The notes below the pieces were generated by a model. The model was not told where the DNA came from and did not search any database. It was given only the letters and a program-made list of their open reading frames with translations. From the NCBI RefSeq assembly GCF_900115005.1, contig NZ_FOUY01000037.1, forward strand, positions 1 to 59,995: 59,995 bases of DNA. The letters are read 5' to 3'. Shown here piece after piece: positions 15,876-24,490 of this stretch (positions are counted from its first letter, which is position 1; the number at the start of each line of letters is the position of its first letter). The DNA is from Pseudonocardia ammonioxydans. GTDB taxonomy: Bacteria; Actinomycetota; Actinomycetes; Mycobacteriales; Pseudonocardiaceae. Made by a program: the position numbers and the translations under genes.

Positions 15876-16706
15876 ATGAGATTCGGCATCGCGACGTTCG
15901 TGACCGACGAGGGCATCCGGCCCGGGCCGCTGGGGCGGGCGCTCGAGGAGCGCGGGTTCGACTCGGTGTTCCTCGCCGAGCACTCGCACATCCCCACCAG
16001 CCGGGAGTCGCCCTACCCGGGCGGCGGTGACCTGCCGCGGGTCTACTACCGCACCCTCGACCCGTTCCTCACGCTCGCCGCGATGGCCGAGACGACGACC
16101 GAGCTGCTGCTCGGCACCGGTATCGCCCTGCTGCCGCAGCGCGACGTGATCCACACCGCGAAGCAGACCGCGACCCTGGACCTGGTCTCGGGCGGGCGGC
16201 TGCTGTTCGGCGTCGGCGCGGGCTGGAACCGCGAGGAGATGCGCAACCACGGCGTCGACCCGGCGAAGCGCGGCCCGCTGATGACCGAGCAGCTGCACGC
16301 GATCAAGGCACTCTGGACCGAGGAGGAGGCCGGGTTCGACGGCGACCACGTCCACCTCGAGCGCTCGTACTGCTGGCCGAAGCCGGTCCGGACCCCGCAC
16401 CCGCCGATCTACCTGGGCGGGGAGAGCGAGGCCGCGCTGAACCGGCTCGCCGAGGTCGGTGACGGCTGGCTGCCGCGGGCGCACCTGTCGTTCGACGAGA
16501 TCCGCCGGGTGCGGGCCGACCTGGCGGAGCGGGGCAAGCCGGACGTGCCGACCACGGTGTTCGCGGCACCCGCGGACGCGGAGACGATCGCCGGGTACGC
16601 CGAGGCCGGCGTCGAGCGGGTCACGTTCCTGCTGCCCACCCGCCCCGAGGCGGAGAGCCTCACCAAGCTCGACGAGCTGGCGCAGGTGGCCGAGAAGGCG
16701 CGCTGA
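15876..16706 (+). CDS. LLM-class F420-dependent oxidoreductase
   Basis: A 276-residue luciferase-like monooxygenase-fold protein. It begins MRFGIATFVTDEGIRPGPLG. ALEERGFDSVFLAEHSHIPT, the cofactor-site segment GRLLFGVGAGWNREEM and PPIYLGGESEAALNRLAEVGDGW match the actinobacterial F420 branch. F420 use is known for the family, not shown here. ATG 15876 was chosen because TATCCA (15864-15869) ends 6 nt before it (leaderless). It follows the M20 gene in the same direction and ends before a strong terminator. Confidence 0.88.
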   Translation: MRFGIATFVTDEGIRPGPLGRALEERGFDSVFLAEHSHIPTSRESPYPGGGDLPRVYYRTLDPFLTLAAMAETTTELLLGTGIALLPQRDVIHTAKQTATLDLVSGGRLLFGVGAGWNREEMRNHGVDPAKRGPLMTEQLHAIKALWTEEEAGFDGDHVHLERSYCWPKPVRTPHPPIYLGGESEAALNRLAEVGDGWLPRAHLSFDEIRRVRADLAERGKPDVPTTVFAAPADAETIAGYAEAGVERVTFLLPTRPEAESLTKLDELAQVAEKAR

Positions 16707-16746
16707 CCGGCCGGGAACCCGGCCCCTCGACATGACGACGGCCGGC

Positions 16747-16781
16747 CCCCGTCACCGTCCCCCCGACGAGCGGTGACGGGG
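16747..16781 (+). terminator. Hairpin terminator after the F420-type oxidoreductase
   Basis: CCCCGTCACCG (16747-16757) and CGGTGACGGGG (16771-16781) form an 11-bp perfect stem with a 13-nt loop, about 40 bp after the oxidoreductase stop. It can also act on transcripts from the convergent ABC-F gene. Confidence 0.65.
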
Positions 16782-16900
16782 AACCGGCCCGTTCCCCCCG
16801 CGTCCCGGCGACGCTCCCCGCCCGCCGTGACGCGTGCACCACGGTATCGGGCCCGGCGGGCGGTCCGGATCGGTCGAACTACTGATATCCGGGGCCGGTC

Positions 16901-16922
16901 GTCTCCTACTACGGGAGGAGAC
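16901..16922 (-). terminator. Hairpin after the ABC-F gene
   Basis: GTCTCCT (16901-16907) and AGGAGAC (16916-16922) form a perfect 7-bp stem with an 8-nt loop, 14 bp beyond the ABC-F stop on the minus strand. The surrounding AT content is higher than usual for this window. Confidence 0.5.
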
Positions 16923-16936
16923 GCCCTAACCCAGAC

Positions 16937-18736
16937 CTAGCCTTCGGCCCGCTCCGCGGCGTCCAGCCACTCGATCTCCACCGACTCCCGCTCGGCGACG
17001 ACGACCCGCAGCTCGCGGTCCAGCTCGACCAGCCGGGACGGGTCGGTCGCCGCCTCGGCCAGCCGAGCGTGCAGCTTCTCCTCCTGCGCGGTGAGCTGCT
17101 CCATCCGCCGCTCGAGGCGCTGGGCGTCCTTGCGCGCGGCCCGCTGCGCGGCGGCGTTCACCTTGGGTGCGTCCGGCTTCGCCGCCGGTTCCCCGGCCGC
17201 CGGCGGCGCGGTCGGCGCCGCCCCGGACGGGCCACGCCCGGCGGCCGCGCGCCGGTCCAGGTACTCACCGATCCCGCCGGGCAGATGGGTGAGCTTCCCG
17301 TCCCCGAACAGCGCCAGCACCTGGTCACAGACGCGCTCGGTGAGGTACCGGTCGTGGCTGACCACCACGAGGGTGCCCGGCCAGCCGTCGAGCAGGTCCT
17401 CCAGCCCGGCGAGGGTGTCGACGTCGAGGTCGTTCGTCGGTTCGTCGAGCAGCAGGACGTTCGGCTCGTCCATCAGCAGCCGGGTGAGCTGCAGCCGCCG
17501 CCGCTCGCCACCGGACAGGCGCCCGACCGGGGTCCACTGCCGCGACGCCGGGAACCCGAGCCGCTCCAGCACCTGCGAGGCGGTCATCTCCTGCTTGCCG
17601 AACCGCACGTACTTGGCGACCGCCTCGGTCGCCTCCAGCACCCGCAGGTCGGCGGGCAGGTCGACCAGCTCCTGGCTCAGCTGCGCCATCTTCACGGTGC
17701 TGCCCTGCACCCGGCGCCCGCCGTCGAGCTCCCGCTCGCCGGACAGGGCGCGCAGCAGCGTCGTCTTGCCCGAGCCGTTGACGCCGACGATGCCGATCCG
17801 GTCCCCCGGGCCGAGCCGGTAGGTCACCCGGTCCAGCAGGGTGCGGCCGGCGACCCGGACCGTGGCGTCCTCCAGCTCCAGCACGGTGCGGCCGAGCCGG
17901 TTCGTGGCGAACTGCATCAGCTCGACGGTGTTGCGCGGCGCCGGGACGTCGGCGATCAGCGCCTCGGCCGCCTCGATCCGGTACCGCGGCTTCGAGGTGC
18001 GGGCGGGCGGGCCGCGGCGCAGCCAGGCCAGCTCCTTGCGGGCCAGGTTGCGGCGGCGCTGCTCGGCGGCGTCGGCCTGGCGGCTGCGCTCGGCGCGGGC
18101 GTAGACCCAGTCCGCGTAACCGCCGAGGTAGGACTCGACGTTGCCGTTCGCGACCTCCCAGGTGCGGGTGCAGACGGTGTCGAGGAACCAGCGGTCGTGG
18201 GTGACGACGACGAGCGCGATCCGCCGGTCGACCAGGTGCTTCGCCAGCCAGCCGATGCCCTCGACGTCGAGGTGGTTCGTCGGCTCGTCGAGCACGACGA
18301 GGTCGAGGTCCCCGACCAGCGCGGCGGCGAGCGACACCCGGCGCTTCTCGCCACCGGAGAGGCCGTCGGTGGACCGCTCCACGTCGGTGATGCCCAGCCC
18401 GTCGAGGACGTCGCGCACCCGCGGGTCGGCCGCCCACTCGTGGTCGGCGTCGTAGTGCTGCAGCACGATGTCACGCACCCGGGACCCGGGCGGGAAGCGG
18501 TCGTGCTGGGCGAGGTGGGCCATCCGCAGCCCGCCGACCCGGCTGATCCGGCCGCCCTCGACCGGGCGCTCGCCGGTGATCACGTCGAGCAGGGTGGACT
18601 TGCCGCCGCCGTTCAGCCCGACGACGCCGATCCGGTCGCCCTGCTCGACGCCGAGCGACACGGCGTCGAGCAGCACGCGGGAGGCGTCACCGGGCACGTG
18701 CGCGGTGACGTTCTCGAGGTTGAGCAGGTTCGCCAT
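16937..18736 (-). CDS. ABC-F family ATPase (Uup/EttA type)
   Basis: A 599-residue soluble protein with two ABC domains and no membrane segments. Domain 1 has Walker A GLNGGGKST (about 40-48), signature LSGGEKRR and Walker B VVLDEPTNHLD. Domain 2 has GVNGSGKTT, LSGGERRR and LLLDEPTNDLD. A linker rich in Arg joins them, and a Pro/Ala stretch leads to a charged coiled-coil C-terminus (from about 520), as in Uup. ABC-F proteins act on the ribosome in translation or drug protection, or on DNA (Uup). It lies 18 bp behind ispE on the same strand. Confidence 0.92.
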   Translation of the reverse strand: MANLLNLENVTAHVPGDASRVLLDAVSLGVEQGDRIGVVGLNGGGKSTLLDVITGERPVEGGRISRVGGLRMAHLAQHDRFPPGSRVRDIVLQHYDADHEWAADPRVRDVLDGLGITDVERSTDGLSGGEKRRVSLAAALVGDLDLVVLDEPTNHLDVEGIGWLAKHLVDRRIALVVVTHDRWFLDTVCTRTWEVANGNVESYLGGYADWVYARAERSRQADAAEQRRRNLARKELAWLRRGPPARTSKPRYRIEAAEALIADVPAPRNTVELMQFATNRLGRTVLELEDATVRVAGRTLLDRVTYRLGPGDRIGIVGVNGSGKTTLLRALSGERELDGGRRVQGSTVKMAQLSQELVDLPADLRVLEATEAVAKYVRFGKQEMTASQVLERLGFPASRQWTPVGRLSGGERRRLQLTRLLMDEPNVLLLDEPTNDLDVDTLAGLEDLLDGWPGTLVVVSHDRYLTERVCDQVLALFGDGKLTHLPGGIGEYLDRRAAAGRGPSGAAPTAPPAAGEPAAKPDAPKVNAAAQRAARKDAQRLERRMEQLTAQEEKLHARLAEAATDPSRLVELDRELRVVVAERESVEIEWLDAAERAEG

Positions 18737-18754
18737 CTCTTCAGATCACTCTCA

Positions 18755-19732
18755 TCAGGCGCGAGCGGGGGGCCAGGAGCCCGACGTGGACGGCCCGCCG
18801 CGGTCGGGCGGGTGCTCGTCGTCGTCGACCACACGGGCCCCGTTCACCGGCCCGTGTGCGACGCGGACGGTGCGGCACACGCCCATCCCGGCCAGCTCGG
18901 TGGCGACGTCGACGGCGGAGTCGGCGTCGGCGCACAGGAACGCGCACGTCGGCCCGGACCCGGACACCAGCCCGGCCAGCGCGCCGGAGTTGACCCCGGC
19001 CCGCAGCGTGCGGCGCAGGTCCGGGGCCATCGACACGGCCGCGGCCTGCAGGTCGTTGCCCAGGTTCAGGGCGAGCTGGCGCGGATCGCCGCCGGCGAGC
19101 GCCTCGAGGACCGGCTCGACCGGGCGCTCCGGGATGTCCCCGTCGCCGCGCAGCCGGTCCAGCTCCCGGAACACGCCCGGGGTGGACAGCCCGCCGCGGG
19201 CCAGCGCGATCACCCAGTGCAGCCGGTGCCGGGCCAGCACCGGGATGATCTGCTCGCCGCGGCCGGTGCCGAGCGCGGTGCCGCCGTGCAGCCCGAACGT
19301 GACGTCCGAGCCCAGCTCGGCGGCCAGCTCCGAGAGCTCGTCGCGGCCCAGCTCCATGCGCCACAGCGTCGACAGCGCGACGAGCGCGCCCGCGGCGTCG
19401 GCCGAGCCGCCGGCCATCCCCCCGGCGACCGGGATGCCCTTGCGCAGGGTCACCCGGACGTCCGGGTCGCGGCCCGCCTTCTGCGCCAGCAGCTCGACGG
19501 CGCGCCAGGCCAGGTTGGTGGCGTCGAGCGGGACCTCGGCGACGCCGTCGCCGTGCACGTCCAGGGTGGGCTCGTCGGCGCGCTCCACCGAGACCTCGTC
19601 GAACAGGCTCACCGCGTGGAAGACCGTGACCAGGTCGTGGAAGCCGTCCGGCCGCACCCCGCCGACGGCGAGGTGCAGGTTGATCTTCGCGGGTACCCGG
19701 ACGGTGACCGGTCGCGGCACGGCGGACAGCAC
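18755..19732 (-). CDS. ispE: 4-diphosphocytidyl-2-C-methyl-D-erythritol kinase
   Basis: A 325-residue GHMP kinase that phosphorylates CDP-ME in the MEP pathway to isoprenoid precursors. Lys16 lies in VPAKINLHL. The ATP loop PVAGGMAGGSADAAG is at about 101-115. SELAAELGSDVTFGLHGGTA carries the catalytic Asp. The start is GTG at 19732; GTG 19720 is a possible alternative. In mycobacteria ispE follows rpfB-ksgA directly; here an MFS gene stands between ksgA and ispE. The C-terminal 30 residues are low complexity. Confidence 0.95.
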   Translation of the reverse strand: MLSAVPRPVTVRVPAKINLHLAVGGVRPDGFHDLVTVFHAVSLFDEVSVERADEPTLDVHGDGVAEVPLDATNLAWRAVELLAQKAGRDPDVRVTLRKGIPVAGGMAGGSADAAGALVALSTLWRMELGRDELSELAAELGSDVTFGLHGGTALGTGRGEQIIPVLARHRLHWVIALARGGLSTPGVFRELDRLRGDGDIPERPVEPVLEALAGGDPRQLALNLGNDLQAAAVSMAPDLRRTLRAGVNSGALAGLVSGSGPTCAFLCADADSAVDVATELAGMGVCRTVRVAHGPVNGARVVDDDEHPPDRGGPSTSGSWPPARA

Positions 19733-19821
19733 CGCTCAACCCTACGGCCCGCGCGCCGGGCTCCGCCGCCGCCCGGCCGGTCGAGGTGGGCCGGTTCACT
19801 GTGCACGCCGGAGCGGGCGGG

Positions 19822-21369
19822 CTAGGCCCCCGCCACGGGCGCATCGGCGGTCCGGTCGCGGCGGGCGAGCAGGTGCTGGGGCGTGGCGAAGCAGGCGACC
19901 GCGACCAGGCCGACCACCAGCACGGCGGCGGGCAGCAGCACCGACTCGGCCATCGCCTGCGCGAACGGCTCCCGCACGGCCTCGGGCAGCGGGCCGCCCG
20001 CCGCGGCGGTCTCCGGCGAGCCCGAGCCCGAGCCCCCGGCGCCGGGCAGCAGCGCGGCGAGCCGGGCCTGCATCAGCACGGCGATGCCCGCGCTGCCGAG
20101 CACGGCGCCGACCTGCCGCGTGGTGTTGTAGACGCCGGACCCGGACCCGGCCTGGTCCATCGGCAGGTTGCGGGTGGCGCTGGTGGAGATCGGCGCCCAC
20201 ACGCACGAGTTCGACACGCCGAGCAGCGCGATCGGCAGCAGCAGCTGCCACACCGGGGTGTCCGGGCCCATCGCCAGCGCCAGCCAGACCAGGCCGAGCA
20301 CGAAGGTCGACATCCCGAACCCGCCGATCAGCCGCGGGTGGATCCGGTCGGTGAGCTTGCCGGTCCACGGCGCGAGCCCGCCGGAGAGGATCGCCAGCGG
20401 CGCGAGCAGCAGCGCGGCCTCGGTCGGGGTGAACCCGCGCACGCTCTGCGCGTAGATCATCAACGGGAAGCCCTGCGCGGTGATCGCGAACCCGACGCTG
20501 CAGATCGCGATGTTGGCCAGCGAGAAGTTGCGGTCCCGGAACAGGCGCAGCACCACCAGCGGCTCGCTGCCGGTCTCCCGCCGGCCCAGCACGGACTGCC
20601 ACCACACGAACACGACGAGCACCAGGGCCCCGACGACGATCAGGGACCACACCGGGACCGGCCCGACGATCGGGCCCCAGTCGTACTTCTGCCCCTCCTG
20701 GATGCCGAAGACGAGCAGGAACATCCCGGTCGCCGAGAGCACCACGCCGACCAGGTCGAACCGGCGCCGCGACACCGCCAGCGACGGCACCAGCCGCCAC
20801 GCCGCGACGAACGCGACCGCGCCGAACGGCACGTTCACGAAGAAGATCCACTGCCAGCCGAGGCCCCCGACGAGCAGCCCGCCCAGGATCGGCCCGGTGA
20901 GGGTCGCGAACCCCGCGACCGCACCCCACAGGCTCATCGCACGGCCGCGCTGGGCGGCCGGGAAGGTCCGGGTGATCACGGCCATCGTCTGCGGCGTCAT
21001 CATCGCCGCGCCGAGACCCTGCGCGACGCGGGCGACGATCAGGCCACCGATCGTCGTCGTCAGGCCGCACCACAGCGAGGCCAGCGTGAACACCGCGAGC
21101 CCGCCCAGGTAGACGCGCTTGGGCCCGAACCGGTCCCCCATCCGCCCGGTGATCAGCAGCGGGACGGCGTAGGCCAGCAGGTAGGCACTGGTCACCCAGA
21201 CCACGGAGTTGACGTCGGTGCCGAACGCGAGCAGCAGCGCCGGGGTCGCGACGGTGACGATGGTGGCGTCGACCAGGATCATGAAGAACCCGATGACCAT
21301 CGCCCAGAGCGCCGGCCAGGGACTCGTCCCGTCCGTGCCGACCACGCGTTCCCTCGACAGTGTCACCAC
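19822..21369 (-). CDS. DHA2-type (EmrB/QacA) major facilitator drug exporter
   Basis: A 515-residue membrane protein with about 14 hydrophobic segments. The family motifs are GRMGDRFGPKRVYLGG (motif A), ARVAQGLGAAMMTPQ and GPILGGLLVGGLGWQWIFFV (antiporter motif C). Members export hydrophobic drugs in exchange for protons. The GTG at 21369 is the first start in frame. It sits between rsmA and ispE on the same strand, 89 bp from ispE and 48 bp from rsmA, so it probably shares the operon. No adjacent regulator is seen. Confidence 0.93.
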   Translation of the reverse strand: MVTLSRERVVGTDGTSPWPALWAMVIGFFMILVDATIVTVATPALLLAFGTDVNSVVWVTSAYLLAYAVPLLITGRMGDRFGPKRVYLGGLAVFTLASLWCGLTTTIGGLIVARVAQGLGAAMMTPQTMAVITRTFPAAQRGRAMSLWGAVAGFATLTGPILGGLLVGGLGWQWIFFVNVPFGAVAFVAAWRLVPSLAVSRRRFDLVGVVLSATGMFLLVFGIQEGQKYDWGPIVGPVPVWSLIVVGALVLVVFVWWQSVLGRRETGSEPLVVLRLFRDRNFSLANIAICSVGFAITAQGFPLMIYAQSVRGFTPTEAALLLAPLAILSGGLAPWTGKLTDRIHPRLIGGFGMSTFVLGLVWLALAMGPDTPVWQLLLPIALLGVSNSCVWAPISTSATRNLPMDQAGSGSGVYNTTRQVGAVLGSAGIAVLMQARLAALLPGAGGSGSGSPETAAAGGPLPEAVREPFAQAMAESVLLPAAVLVVGLVAVACFATPQHLLARRDRTADAPVAGA

Positions 21370-21417
21370 GTCATCATGCGCCTGTGACGCCCGCGCCCGG
21401 GCAGGTGGGCCCGGCCG

Positions 21418-22329
21418 CTACCGGTCCCCGGCCCCGGGGCGGGCGGCCGCGACCCGGGCGAAGTCGGCGACCGAGAGCCGCTCGGCGCGCGCCGTCGGGT
21501 CGATGCCCGCCGCCCGCAGCGCGGCCTCCGCGGCGGGCGGGGACCCGGCCCAGCCGGCGAGCGCGCCGCGCAGGGCCTTGCGCCGCTGCGCGAACGCGGC
21601 CTCGATCACCGCGAACGTCGCCGCCCGGTCCGCCCCGGCGGGCGGGTCGTGCCGGCGGAAGGCGAGCAGTCCGGAGTCGACGCCGGGGACCGGCCAGAAC
21701 ACCGCCCGCGGGACCGGGCCGGCGCGGCGGGCGTCGGCGTACCAGGCCAGCTTGGCGCTCGGCGCGCCGTACTCCTTCGAGCCGGGCCGGGCGGCGAGCC
21801 GGTCGGCGACCTCGGCCTGCACCATCACCAGCCCGCTCTCGATCCCGGGCAGCTCGGCCAGCAGGTGCAGCAGGACCGGGACGGCGACGTTGTAGGGCAG
21901 GTTCGCGACGATCACGCTCGGCAGCGCGGTCCCAGCGGTCCCGGCCCGGTCCGGTCGGCCGGGGACGGCGAGGTCGGCGGCGCCGATCCGCAGCGCGTCC
22001 GCGGCGGTCACGGTGAGCCGGTCCGCGAGATCGGGGGCGCGGTCGGCGACGGTGTCGGCGAGCTGCCCGGCGAGCACCGGGTCGATCTCGACCGCGTGCA
22101 CGCGGTCGGCCACCGGGAGCAGGGCGAGGGTCAGCGACCCGAGGCCGGGGCCGACCTCCAGCACGACGTCGTCACCGTCCACCCCGGCGACCTTCACGAT
22201 CTTGCGGACCGTGTTGGCGTCGTGCACGAAGTTCTGGCCGAGCTTCTTGGTGGGGCTCAGACCGAGCCGGTCGGCCAGCACCCGGACGTCGGCGGGGCCC
22301 AGCAACCGGGCGGTCCCGTTCTCGCTCAC
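21418..22329 (-). CDS. rsmA: 16S rRNA dimethyladenosine methyltransferase
   Basis: A 303-residue KsgA/RsmA enzyme that dimethylates two adjacent adenines near the 3' end of 16S rRNA during 30S maturation. Motifs: LGQNFVHDANTVRKIV, the SAM site VLEVGPGLGSLTLAL, and the catalytic NLPYN. I chose GTG 22329 (VSENGTARLLG); the frame is open upstream. Fifty base pairs separate it from rpfB on the same strand, the order known from M. tuberculosis, where rpfB and ksgA share one transcript. Confidence 0.95.
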   Translation of the reverse strand: MSENGTARLLGPADVRVLADRLGLSPTKKLGQNFVHDANTVRKIVKVAGVDGDDVVLEVGPGLGSLTLALLPVADRVHAVEIDPVLAGQLADTVADRAPDLADRLTVTAADALRIGAADLAVPGRPDRAGTAGTALPSVIVANLPYNVAVPVLLHLLAELPGIESGLVMVQAEVADRLAARPGSKEYGAPSAKLAWYADARRAGPVPRAVFWPVPGVDSGLLAFRRHDPPAGADRAATFAVIEAAFAQRRKALRGALAGWAGSPPAAEAALRAAGIDPTARAERLSVADFARVAAARPGAGDR

Positions 22330-22379
22330 GCGTCCATTCTCGCCGGGGGCGCCGCGTGGCGCGGCGCAGGCCCCGGTGC

Positions 22380-23333
22380 TCAGCTCAGGCCGAGCTTGCT
22401 CGAGCAGGACGGCCAGGCGCCGTAGCCGCCGCGCTCGTCCTTCACCTTCTCGGCGATCGCGATCTGCTCCTCGCGGCTCGCCTTGCCCGCGGTGGGCGCG
22501 TACTCGTCGCCGCCGTAGGACTGCCAGGTCTGCTTGTCGAACTGCAGGCCGCCCGAGTAGCCGTTGCCGGTGTTGGTCGACCAGTCGCCGCCGGACTCGC
22601 ACTCGGCGAGCTTGTCCCAGACGGCGCCGTTCCCGACGGCCGGGGCCGACGACGACTTCGAGGAGTTGTCCTCGCCGTCGGCGGCGTCGGGGGCGACCTC
22701 CTCGACCTTCTTCTTGGTGCCGACCTTGACCACCCGCGGCTCGGCCGGGGTGTCCTGCCCGGCGCCGATCCGCTCGCGCCCGACCTCGCGGCCCTGGTCG
22801 TAGGACACGCGCCAGATCACGCTGCGCTCACCCTCGCGGCCCGGGTCGACGACGGTGCGGGTGCCCTCCTCCAGGTTCGGGTCCTGGACCTCGCGCTCGG
22901 TGACCGGGAGCTTCTGCGACTCGACGACCTGCGCGTCGACGATGTCCGACCCGGTGGTCGGTGCGGCGACCGGCGCGAACGATGTCGGCGACGACGAGTG
23001 CCGGTCCAGCGTCATCGACGCGGCACCGAGGTCGCTGGCGCTCGACGCCAGCCCGGCGCGCAGCGTCTGGGTGTCCTCTCCGGACTGCGGCGCCATCACG
23101 GCGACGGCGAGACCACCGGTCGGCACGGAGAACAGGGCCGCGGCGGCGACGGTGCGGGCACCGGTCATGGAGCGGACGGCACCGCCGCGGTGCCGTCCCT
23201 CGTAGCTGACGTACCCGTCCCCGGCGCCGGAGAGCCCGGCGGGGGCAGCGGCACCGGACACGGGGAGAGGACGCGTGGCGTCGTCCGCGAAGAGGTCGTC
23301 GCCGACGTGCTGACCGACGTTGCGCTCGAACAT
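22380..23333 (-). CDS. rpfB: Resuscitation-promoting factor (RpfB-like)
   Basis: A 317-residue exported muralytic enzyme. A cytoplasmic N-terminus of about 57 residues precedes one membrane segment (about 58-81). A G5 domain follows at about 148-215. The C-terminal Rpf transglycosylase domain (about 236-317) has catalytic Glu246 in KLAECESGGDW and the Cys245-Cys310 pair. The DUF348 repeats of mycobacterial RpfB are not evident between membrane anchor and G5, so this form is shorter. ATG 23333 was chosen over longer frames. A structured leader precedes it. Confidence 0.93.
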   Translation of the reverse strand: MFERNVGQHVGDDLFADDATRPLPVSGAAAPAGLSGAGDGYVSYEGRHRGGAVRSMTGARTVAAAALFSVPTGGLAVAVMAPQSGEDTQTLRAGLASSASDLGAASMTLDRHSSSPTSFAPVAAPTTGSDIVDAQVVESQKLPVTEREVQDPNLEEGTRTVVDPGREGERSVIWRVSYDQGREVGRERIGAGQDTPAEPRVVKVGTKKKVEEVAPDAADGEDNSSKSSSAPAVGNGAVWDKLAECESGGDWSTNTGNGYSGGLQFDKQTWQSYGGDEYAPTAGKASREEQIAIAEKVKDERGGYGAWPSCSSKLGLS

Positions 23334-23378
23334 GATGTCCCGGTGGCTCGGCTGGCCGGGCAGGGGGCGTGACCGGCG

Positions 23379-23515
23379 GGGACGACGACCGGCGCGGAGC
23401 CGGGGAGCGGAACCGCTGCTGGGGAGCGGCCGGTCGTCGTCCCGCAGGTCGGGGGGAGCGACCCCATCCCGGCGGGTACGGGGCCGAACGTTAGCGGACC
23501 GTGACCGGCCATCAA
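23379..23515 (-). promoter_or_regulatory. Promoter and structured 5' leader of rpfB
   Basis: On the minus strand TTGATG (23515-23510), 16 bp and TAACGT (23493-23488) form a good promoter. A transcript starting near 23480 has a leader of about 148 nt. In it a 15-bp perfect inverted repeat, GGGACGACGACCGGC and its complement (23379-23393 and 23429-23443), closes a domain with an inner AGCGG-TT-CCGCT hairpin. A smaller GGTCG/CGACC hairpin lies on its 5' side (near 23448-23464). A regulatory RNA switch upstream of rpfB has been reported in M. tuberculosis; equivalence is inference. Confidence 0.55.
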
Positions 23516-23599
23516 GGACCCGGGGACCGGCACGGCGGTGAGCGGCCCGTGATCGACGCCGAACGACGGCAACCCCGCCGTCGGCATCGACGGGCGGCG

Positions 23600-24490
23600 T
23601 CAATCGGTTGCGCGCGTCCGGAACACCCGCTCGGCGTTGCGCCGCGCCAGCTCGGCGACGCGGGCTTCCGTCTCCCCGCGCGTCGCGGCCATGCCGCGCA
23701 CCGTCCACGGCAGCACGTACGGCTCGTTCGCCCGGCCGCGGTGCGGGTGCGGGGTGAGGAACGGGGCGTCGGTCTCCACCAGGAACCCGTCCTCGGGCAC
23801 CAGCGCCGCGGCGGCCCGCAGCTCGTCGTTGCGCTTGAACGTGACCGGCCCGGCGAAGGAGAGCACGTAGCCGGCGTCGACGCACTCGCGCGCCATCGCC
23901 GCGTCACCGGAGAAGCAGTGGAAGACCACGGTCTCCGGGGCGCCCTCCTCGCGGAGGATGCGCAGCACGTCGTCGTGCGCGTCCCGGTCGTGGATCATCA
24001 GCGGCTTGCCGGTGCGCTTGGCGAGTCCGATGTGCCAGCGGAACGCGTCCTGCTGGGCCGACGGCGGTGCGTGGTCCCAGTAGTAGTCCAGCCCGGTCTC
24101 GCCGACGGCGACCACGCGGTCGTCGCCGGCCAGGCGCTCGATCTCGGCCAGGTCGGCGCCGGTGACCGATGCGGTACGGGTGGGGTGCAGCGCGACCGCC
24201 GCCCACACCCGCTCGTCGGTGTGCGCGGCACCGACCGCCCAGCGTGCGGCGGCGAGGTCGTCGGCGATCGTGACCGCTCCGGTGACCCCGACCGCCGCCG
24301 CGCGGTCCATGGCGGCGACGACGTCGTCCGCGGTCTCGCAGCCGCACGCGTCGAGATGGGTGTGGCTGTCGATCGTCGGGGCCGCCAGGGGCTCCGGCGG
24401 TTCCGGGCGGGGACGGCGACCGTGGGGAGCGGTCCCGGTGCTCGCCGCCGGCTCGCTCGCTGCCGGTTCGCTCACTGCCGGCTCGCTCAC
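23600..24490 (-). CDS. tatD: TatD-family metal-dependent DNase
   Basis: A 296-residue TIM-barrel nuclease. Metal ligands: TIDSHTHLD (His43, His45), the Glu in VAVGETGLDYY, MIHDRDAH, VFHCFSG and VETDAPFLTPHP. The GTG at 24490 overlaps the metG stop as GTGA, so the start is well placed. This gives an N-terminal extension of about 38 residues with three SEPA repeats and a Pro/Arg-rich run before the barrel, unlike typical TatD. In M. tuberculosis metS, tatD and rpfB have the same order. Confidence 0.93.
   Translation of the reverse strand: MSEPAVSEPAASEPAASTGTAPHGRRPRPEPPEPLAAPTIDSHTHLDACGCETADDVVAAMDRAAAVGVTGAVTIADDLAAARWAVGAAHTDERVWAAVALHPTRTASVTGADLAEIERLAGDDRVVAVGETGLDYYWDHAPPSAQQDAFRWHIGLAKRTGKPLMIHDRDAHDDVLRILREEGAPETVVFHCFSGDAAMARECVDAGYVLSFAGPVTFKRNDELRAAAALVPEDGFLVETDAPFLTPHPHRGRANEPYVLPWTVRGMAATRGETEARVAELARRNAERVFRTRATD

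Noticed and set aside
12371..15997. One very long minus-strand protein of over 1200 residues
   Set aside because: The part beyond 14053 is antisense to the M20 peptidase and F420-type genes and reads Arg/Gly-rich shadow; family similarity starts at 14053.
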